Below, piece by piece: positions 6,879 through 11,070 of a stretch of 11,070 nt of DNA. Each line of letters opens with the position of its first letter. Positions within the stretch are counted from its first letter, which is position 1. Location of the stretch: positions 1 to 11,070 of the forward strand of contig JAGQJJ010000067.1 in NCBI GenBank assembly GCA_020430675.1. The letters are read 5' to 3'. The notes under the pieces were generated by a model. That model was not told the DNA's origin. It ran no database searches and saw nothing but the letters and a program-made list of their open reading frames with translations. The translations under genes and the position numbers were made by a program. Source of the stretch: Myxococcales bacterium. GTDB taxonomy: Bacteria; Myxococcota; Bradymonadia; UBA7976; UBA1532.

Positions 6879-7211
6879 TCAGTCCTTGGCGGGCAGCGAG
6901 CGCGCGAAGGCGACCCCGCGTTCGACCCAGGCCGCAAGGGCTGCGTCATCGGCGAACCCTGGCCGATCGACGAGCACCCAGCCTTTCATCGGTCGCCCGG
7001 TCATGTCGAAGATGCGGGCATGCGGCTGCTCGATGGCCTCGTTGAAGCCCTTGGGGCCGACGCGCACGATGATCGTGTCGCGGTTGACCCCGCAAGCGAG
7101 GTTGCCTTGCACCATGAAAGCGACGCCGCCGAACATCTTCTTCTCAACGACGCGCGGGTCGTCACCGAACAAACGCCGCATGCGGGCGGCGACTTCTTCA
7201 TCGTAGGCCAT
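6879..7211 (-). CDS. TfoX N-terminal-domain protein
   Basis: A 110-residue cytoplasmic protein. The ATG at 7211 has GGAGGG about four to five bases upstream; the longer in-frame start is not needed. It has the TfoX/Sxy N-terminal pattern: a helix ending Arg-Met-Arg-Arg-Leu-Phe (10-15), then Lys-Lys-Met-Phe-Gly-Gly-Val-Ala-Phe-Met (24-33), Gly-Asn-Leu-Ala-Cys-Gly-Val (36-42) and, after the variable middle, Arg-Pro-Met-Lys-Gly-Trp-Val (73-79). In gamma-proteobacteria the two-domain TfoX/Sxy protein activates competence genes. Stand-alone N-terminal-domain proteins such as this are common in many phyla and have no proven role, so competence should not be assumed. It converges with cutA across 53 bases and diverges from the inositol-phosphate synthase gene. 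Confidence 0.88.
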   Translation of the reverse strand: MAYDEEVAARMRRLFGDDPRVVEKKMFGGVAFMVQGNLACGVNRDTIIVRVGPKGFNEAIEQPHARIFDMTGRPMKGWVLVDRPGFADDAALAAWVERGVAFARSLPAKD

Positions 7212-7345
7212 CGAGCCCTCCGGTGTTCGCGGCGGCAAGTCTACAGCAGGTGAACATTGATTCTGGCAGTCCTCGCTGGTCCGATTGGTCGATTCCGGTG
7301 TTGCTCGACTTGTCGGTACCCCAAGTAGCGCCGGCGTCTCGCGCC

Positions 7346-7359
7346 TTGGCCTCGGCCAA
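7346..7359. promoter_or_regulatory. inverted repeat TTGGCC-TC-GGCCAA
   Basis: A perfect 6+6 base dyad with a two-base centre stands in the non-coding leader upstream of the inositol-phosphate synthase gene. Its short spacer suits a DNA-binding dimer site better than an RNA hairpin. The operator role is inferred only from symmetry and position. Confidence 0.25.
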
Positions 7360-7463
7360 TCGGTTTGCGCGATGCCTTGTCATTCTCAATGTCCCTCTGC
7401 TGCAACTCGACGGCGCGGCGCTGCCGAGCGGCATGTCAGGGGCTTTCCCCATGCTCGGGGAGT

Positions 7464-7492
7464 TTGACCGGGCGCGCCGGGTGGGCGATCCT
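7464..7492 (+). promoter_or_regulatory. candidate promoter for the inositol-phosphate synthase/UbiA pair
   Basis: TTGACC (7464-7469) matches the -35 consensus at five of six positions. It is followed after 17 bases by GATCCT (7487-7492), which matches the -10 at only three. The element lies about 30 bases upstream of the proposed GTG start. The strong -35 and correct spacing make it the best candidate, though the -10 is poor. Confidence 0.25.
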
Positions 7493-7522
7493 GGCGGCCT
7501 CTCGGCGACGAGTGGAGTGAAG

Positions 7523-8701
7523 GTGGAGACCATCGGGGTCTGGCTGATCGGGGCGCGCGGAAGCATCGCAAGCACGACGGTGGTGGGTCACGCCGCCATC
7601 GTGAGCGGCGCAGAGAAACCCATCGGCCTGGTGACCGAGCGACCGGCTTTTGCCGCCGCCGCGCTGCCACCGCTGGCGGCGCTGCAGTTTGGCGGTCATG
7701 AAATCCGGCACGGCCGGCTGCGCGATGCCGCCGAGGCGGTGCTGACTGCTTGTGGCCGCCCGGGGCTTGCCGGCACGGTGACCGACGTGCTCGATGCGGT
7801 CGATGCGCGCATCCGCCACGGCGTCGTTCGCGGCGCGGGCGAGATGGTCGAGGGCGACGCCGATGACGCGGTCGCGGTGCCGACCGATGCGGCGGCAGTG
7901 GCGCAGCTTCGGGCGGATCTGGACGCCTTCAGGGACGAGGTCGGCTGCGCGCGGCTGGTGGTGGTGAACCTCGCCAGCACCGAACCGCAGGCGACGCCCC
8001 GGCCGGAGTGGGCGAACCTGGATGCCCTGCGCGCGGCCATGAAGACCGACGCGCGCATCCTGCCGGCGAGCGCGCTCTATGCCATGGCGGCCTTTGAAGG
8101 CGGTGACGCCTACATCAACTTCACGCCCAGTCTGGGCGCCCGGGTGCCCGCCCTGCAGGCCCTGGCCCTTGAGCGGGGCGCGGTCTACGCCGGCTGCGAT
8201 GGCAAGACCGGCGAGACACTGGTCAAGTCGGTGCTCGCCGAGCTGTTTACGCGCCGCAACCTGCCGGTGCTGTCGTGGTTCGGCCAGAACATCCTGGGCA
8301 ACGACGACGGACGCGTGCTCGACAATCCCGCCAACCGCGCGACCAAGATCAGCTCGAAGGACCACCTGCTCGGCAAGATCCTCGGCTATGCGCCCGAGTC
8401 GAAGGTGCGCATCGAATATGTGCGCAGCCTCGAAGAGTGGAAGATCGCCTGGGATCACATCCACTTCGGCAGCTTCCTCGGGGGTCGGATGAGCTTGCAG
8501 TTCACCTGGAGCGGCATCGACTCGCTGCTCGCCGCGCCGCTGGTGCTCGACCTCATCCGTCTGGCAGCGCTTGCCCAGCGCCGTGGCGAGGTCGGGGTGC
8601 TGAGGGCCCTGGCGCCGTTTTTCAAGGATCCGATGGGCACCGACGAGCAGCGGCTGGTCAGCCAGGACGAAGCGCTGCTGCGGTGGATCGCCGGCGCCTG
8701 A
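7523..8701 (+). CDS. inositol-3-phosphate synthase (myo-inositol-1-phosphate synthase)
   Basis: This family converts glucose 6-phosphate to 1D-myo-inositol 3-phosphate using tightly bound NAD, the first step to inositol lipids and solutes. The 392-residue product opens with the Rossmann motif Gly-Ala-Arg-Gly-Ser-Ile-Ala-Ser (10-17), then Gly-Leu-Val-Thr-Glu (35-39) and Phe-Gly-Gly-His-Glu-Ile-Arg (56-62). The C-terminal catalytic part has Asn-Phe-Thr-Pro-Ser (199-203), Cys-Asp-Gly-Lys-Thr-Gly-Glu-Thr (225-232), Leu-Gly-Asn-Asp-Asp-Gly (258-263), Ser-Ser-Lys-Asp (277-280) and Gln-Phe-Thr-Trp (326-329). This is the bacterial-type branch, shorter than the roughly 500-residue eukaryotic enzyme. 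GTG at 7523 was chosen because GGAG lies five bases upstream and the Rossmann strand starts there; GTG at 7517 and ATG at 7433 are alternatives. It is followed one base later by the UbiA-family gene, so the two are almost certainly cotranslated. Confidence 0.85.
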   Translation: METIGVWLIGARGSIASTTVVGHAAIVSGAEKPIGLVTERPAFAAAALPPLAALQFGGHEIRHGRLRDAAEAVLTACGRPGLAGTVTDVLDAVDARIRHGVVRGAGEMVEGDADDAVAVPTDAAAVAQLRADLDAFRDEVGCARLVVVNLASTEPQATPRPEWANLDALRAAMKTDARILPASALYAMAAFEGGDAYINFTPSLGARVPALQALALERGAVYAGCDGKTGETLVKSVLAELFTRRNLPVLSWFGQNILGNDDGRVLDNPANRATKISSKDHLLGKILGYAPESKVRIEYVRSLEEWKIAWDHIHFGSFLGGRMSLQFTWSGIDSLLAAPLVLDLIRLAALAQRRGEVGVLRALAPFFKDPMGTDEQRLVSQDEALLRWIAGA

Positions 8702-8702
8702 C

Positions 8703-9575
8703 GTGCGCCCCTGGTTGGAGCTGATCCGGCTCCCCGCGGTCTTCACCGCGCCCGCCGATGTGCTCGCCGGCCTGGCGCTCGCCGCATTTGCCGGGCATGC
8801 CACGTCACCGTTGATCGCCGTCGCGCTGGTGCTGGCCAGCGCCGCGGTCTACTGCGCGGGCATGGCGGCCAACGATGTCTTCGACGCGGCGATCGACGCC
8901 AGCGAGCGGCCACGGCGGCCCATTCCGTCGGGCCGCGTCTCTCCGGCCGGGGCCTGGATGTTGATCGGCGGATTGCAGGCCACAGCCCTCGCGACCGGCG
9001 CGTGGATCAGCCCGTCAGCGCTGGCCGCGGTCGGCGCCACGATCGCAGCGACGTACCTGTACAACGCGGTGCTGAAAAACACGCCGGTCGGTCCGGCGGC
9101 GATGGGGCTGTGCCGCTACGGCAACGCCTGCATCGGCCTCGCGCCGCTCGGGTTCGGCGCGCCGACATGGATGCTGCTCATCCCGCTGGGCACGTTGGCC
9201 TATGTCACCGCGCTCACCACCGTCTCGCGCTACGAGGTCGACGGCGCGACCCGCGCCCAGTTGGGAGGGCCTTTTGCGGCGATGTTCATCCTGGCCGCCA
9301 CGCCGGCGATCTGGGCGCTGGGCGGCTGGCTGCCCCGGCCATGGGCGGCCGCTGCGGTCGTGCTGGTCTGGCTCTGGCTGATCGGCCCGATACGCCGAGC
9401 CTGGTCCGCGCCGGCGGCCAGCTCGGTGCGCGGCGTGGTGATGGCAGGCATCTACGGCATCGCGCTGATCAACGGCGCGCTCGCCCTGGCGGCGGGCGGC
9501 GACGTCTACGCCGCGGTCGCGGTGGGGCTGCTCATCCCCGGCCGCCGCTTCGGTCGCTGGTTCTACGCGACCTGA
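8703..9575 (+). CDS. UbiA prenyltransferase-family membrane protein, EboC-like
   Basis: A 290-residue polytopic membrane protein with about seven to nine hydrophobic segments, of UbiA superfamily type. The superfamily transfers prenyl groups from prenyl diphosphates to aromatic, lipid or sugar-phosphate acceptors. The first Mg-diphosphate motif is intact: Asn57-Asp58-x-x-Asp61-x-x-x-Asp65, followed by Arg-Pro-Arg-Arg-Pro-Ile-Pro-Ser-Gly (69-77). A second signature, Met-Gly-Leu-Cys-Arg-Tyr-Gly-Asn (134-141), resembles the Met-Gly-Leu-Cys-Arg block I associate with EboC. The usual second Asp motif is weak, seen only as Arg176-Tyr-Glu178-Val-Asp180. The GTG start at 8703 comes one base after the synthase stop, implying translational coupling. 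The other ebo genes (eboA, B, D, E, F) are not in the window, so this is an EboC-like relative rather than a confirmed ebo locus. The acceptor is unknown; an inositol-derived one is plausible from context only. Confidence 0.8.
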   Translation: MRPWLELIRLPAVFTAPADVLAGLALAAFAGHATSPLIAVALVLASAAVYCAGMAANDVFDAAIDASERPRRPIPSGRVSPAGAWMLIGGLQATALATGAWISPSALAAVGATIAATYLYNAVLKNTPVGPAAMGLCRYGNACIGLAPLGFGAPTWMLLIPLGTLAYVTALTTVSRYEVDGATRAQLGGPFAAMFILAATPAIWALGGWLPRPWAAAAVVLVWLWLIGPIRRAWSAPAASSVRGVVMAGIYGIALINGALALAAGGDVYAAVAVGLLIPGRRFGRWFYAT

Positions 9576-10571
9576 TCATTGCGGCGGACCCCCCGGCGCT
9601 GGCGCTGGCGGCAACTCATCGGGCGCGTGCAGATCGGCCGCGGGGTCGGGCGACGGATGTCCAGGCTGGGTGCCGGGCCCACCCGCCGCCGCGATGATCA
9701 GCTTCACCGGCGTGCCGACCGGCGGGATGACCTTGGTGAAGACCTCGTAGCCCTGCGCATCGCCGCGATAGGGGTTGCCGGCGTCCGAGCCGACCACGAG
9801 GACCGCCGAGGAGTCGGGGATCAGCGCCAGCGTGCTGCGGTCCATATCGGCGCTGTATCGGTTGTTCCAGAACGTGCTGCCCTGAAAGAACCACCGCAGA
9901 CGGGGCGGCGCGCCCTTGGCCTTGCGATCGAAGAGCCAGGCCTCGGCGTTCTCGCGGCGCGGCTTCTTGGTGGTCGCATCGGTCCACTCGACAAAGAGCT
10001 CGACCTCACCGCCCGGCCGCTCAATCTCGGGCGGCTTCATCGGATCGGTGTCCTTCCGATAGACCGTCTGCTCCAGCCCGATGAGCACGAGGCCCAGATG
10101 CAGGTGGCTCGGCTCGGCGAACAGCTCCAGCACCGACTCGTGCAGCTTGCCGTTGGTGCCCACGCCGTAATACTCAAGGATGCCCTCGCTCATATTGACC
10201 CGGGCGGGCACCGACACGAAGCGGTTGAGGCGGTCGACAAAGACCTTGCCCACCCGCAGCCGGTAGGCGTCGAGCCGCTGGATCGGCGGCGCGCCCGGTT
10301 TGTCGACCGGATGGCCCTGATCGGCCGCCTGCGACAGCTTCTCGAAGTCCTGCTCACCTTGCGGCTCGCCCTCGGGTCGAGGCTCGGCCACGATCGGCGG
10401 CGGGATGATGACCTTGTCGCGCTTGCGGGCCTTGGGCGCGACCGCTGCATCGACGACCACCGGCGCCGGCTTCACCGCGGCGTCGGGCGTGTCGGTCCAA
10501 GGCTTGCGCCCCTCGGTGCACCCAGCCACCAGCGCCACCGCGCAAAGCGACCACATCGCCCGCCGGCTCAT
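9576..10571 (-). CDS. YdjY-domain lipoprotein
   Basis: A 331-residue predicted lipoprotein. The ATG at 10571 overlaps the preceding methyltransferase stop as ATGA. The signal peptide ends in the lipobox Val-Ala-Gly-Cys18. Residues 19-95 are Pro, Ala, Lys and Glu-rich and probably a flexible linker. A YdjY-type domain spans about 105-295: Val-Phe-Val-Asp-Arg (110-114), Val-Ser-Val-Pro-Ala-Arg-Val-Asn-Met (119-127), Gly-Ile-Leu-Glu-Tyr (130-134), Lys-Leu-His-Glu-Ser-Val-Leu (142-148) and Leu-His-Leu-Gly-Leu-Val-Leu-Ile-Gly-Leu (157-166). A Phe-Phe-Gln-Gly-Ser pattern (228-232) follows. The last 35 residues are again Pro and Gly-rich. YdjY-domain proteins are extracytoplasmic and of unknown function, common in planctomycetes and myxobacteria. 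Its stop abuts the UbiA-family stop directly, with no base between. No enzyme activity can be assigned. Confidence 0.82.
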   Translation of the reverse strand: MSRRAMWSLCAVALVAGCTEGRKPWTDTPDAAVKPAPVVVDAAVAPKARKRDKVIIPPPIVAEPRPEGEPQGEQDFEKLSQAADQGHPVDKPGAPPIQRLDAYRLRVGKVFVDRLNRFVSVPARVNMSEGILEYYGVGTNGKLHESVLELFAEPSHLHLGLVLIGLEQTVYRKDTDPMKPPEIERPGGEVELFVEWTDATTKKPRRENAEAWLFDRKAKGAPPRLRWFFQGSTFWNNRYSADMDRSTLALIPDSSAVLVVGSDAGNPYRGDAQGYEVFTKVIPPVGTPVKLIIAAAGGPGTQPGHPSPDPAADLHAPDELPPAPAPGGPPQ

Positions 10572-11070
10572 GAGCGCTTCTCCGCACGAATGACCGTGTA
10601 GTGGATGGGCGCCGGCAGGTGCGTCACGTCGGTCACCTTGCAACCGACCTCATCGAGCCACGCGCGCTGCTCGGCGACCGAATGGCAGCGCCCGTCGTGG
10701 GCCAGCACGCGCATGTTCAGGGCGAACATGGCCGCGAACACGGGCCCAACGCGGTCATCGTCGAGCATCACGTCGCTGATGTAGAGCACGCCGCCGGGCT
10801 CGACCACCCGCGCGACGTTGGCCAGGATGGCCTGCACCTGGGCCGGCTGCTCGCGGTGCAGCACCCCCGAGATGAGGGCCGCGTCGTACTGGCCGGCGAG
10901 GGTGTCGCGGTAGTAGTCGAAGGGGCTGCAGGTCACGCGGTCGCCCACGCCCATGCTGCCCACGATCTCGCGGGCGATGGCCACGACGCCGGGCAGGTCG
11001 AGCACCTCGGCCGAGAGCTCGGGGTTGGCCTGGGCGAGCAGGGCCGAGTAGGTGCCCGGGCCGCCGCCCA
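10568..11070 (-). CDS. SAM-dependent O-methyltransferase-like protein, N-terminus outside the window
   Basis: The frame runs open to the right edge, so only the last 166 residues are visible and the N-terminal dimerisation/substrate domain lies beyond 11070. The visible part starts in the SAM-binding motif Gly-Gly-Gly-Pro-Gly-Thr-Tyr (first seven residues), followed by Val-Leu-Asp-Leu-Pro-Gly-Val (22-28), where the Asp would bind the SAM ribose. Then come Tyr-Asp-Ala-Ala-Leu-Ile-Ser-Gly-Val-Leu-His (61-71), Pro-Gly-Gly-Val-Leu-Tyr-Ile (91-97) and Ala-Leu-Asn-Met (116-119). This order fits the class I small-molecule O-methyltransferases of the Methyltransf_2 type (acetylserotonin/hydroxyindole and polyketide O-methyltransferases). 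Substrate is not predictable. Four-base overlap with the lipoprotein gene makes the two a coupled pair, though a chemical link between them is not obvious. Confidence 0.8.
   Translation of the reverse strand, partial: GGGPGTYSALLAQANPELSAEVLDLPGVVAIAREIVGSMGVGDRVTCSPFDYYRDTLAGQYDAALISGVLHREQPAQVQAILANVARVVEPGGVLYISDVMLDDDRVGPVFAAMFALNMRVLAHDGRCHSVAEQRAWLDEVGCKVTDVTHLPAPIHYTVIRAEKRS

Larger units (their letters stand above)
7212..7522. other. long apparently non-coding leader between tfoX-like and inositol-phosphate synthase genes
   Basis: These 311 bases lie between two divergent genes. The frame of the downstream synthase stays open through the whole stretch, but the translation (Ser, Ala, Val, Pro-rich, no recognisable fold) does not look like protein. 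The first 100 bases are visibly less GC-rich than the neighbouring coding sequence. It contains an inverted repeat at 7346-7359, a small hairpin TCCCC/GGGGA at 7446-7461, and a candidate promoter at 7464-7492. No known riboswitch, tRNA or terminator is recognisable. Confidence 0.4.

Noticed and set aside
6879..7211. Competence regulator TfoX/Sxy
   Set aside because: Only the N-terminal domain is present; such stand-alone proteins have no established competence role, so the gene symbol tfoX is not given.
7294..7322. tRNA T-arm-like string (GGTCGATTCC) in the leader of the synthase
   Set aside because: No matching acceptor stem, D arm or anticodon arm can be placed upstream, so it is not a tRNA.
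1..11070. Defence system, prophage, CRISPR array or insertion sequence
   Set aside because: No transposase, integrase, Cas protein, regularly spaced repeats or phage genes were seen; the Lhr helicase has the long-form domain order of the housekeeping repair family and no defence-type neighbours.

Overview
The window is a GC-rich (by eye roughly 70%), densely coded bacterial segment. It carries two lipoproteins with clear lipoboxes, a YdjY-domain lipoprotein, a full-length Lhr-type helicase and an inositol-phosphate synthase/UbiA pair. This mix suggests a member of the Myxococcota or a related deltaproteobacterial lineage. The assignment is an inference from gene style and content; there is no rRNA or marker gene to fix it. 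I see no insertion sequence, tRNA, rRNA, CRISPR array or phage gene.

Layout. (1) Bases 1 to about 95 are a plus-strand fragment of a DacB/PBP4-type D-Ala-D-Ala carboxypeptidase. It stops abruptly and meets, tail to tail, a minus-strand AdeT-type solute-binding protein that has also lost its C-terminal half. This is a rearrangement or an assembly junction. (2) Read leftward from 2073 are a YbjN-domain protein, a cysteine-containing lipoprotein of unknown function, and the truncated AdeT-like protein. The last two are separated by a single base and were probably one transport-related unit. (3) Read rightward from 2192 is a 1431-residue Lhr-type DEAD/DEAH helicase, followed 26 bases later by cutA. 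The helicase start has no Shine-Dalgarno, and a candidate promoter is spaced so that transcription would begin at the ATG. (4) A small TfoX N-terminal-domain protein is convergent with cutA. (5) After a 311-base apparently non-coding leader come a bacterial-type inositol-3-phosphate synthase and an EboC-like UbiA prenyltransferase-family membrane protein, one base apart. (6) Convergent with that pair, with zero bases between the two stop codons, is a leftward unit: a SAM-dependent O-methyltransferase-like protein (start beyond the right edge) overlapping by four bases a YdjY-domain lipoprotein.

How the genes may work together. The most suggestive grouping is inositol-phosphate synthase plus UbiA-family protein. 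Tight coupling suggests that an inositol phosphate, or something made from it, feeds a membrane prenyl- or lipid-linked reaction. The lipoprotein/AdeT pair looks like the periplasmic part of a TRAP-like uptake system whose permease is not in the window. The helicase (nucleic-acid repair), CutA (metal-tolerance family), YbjN and TfoX proteins look like ordinary chromosomal genes. No mobile or defence system is evident.
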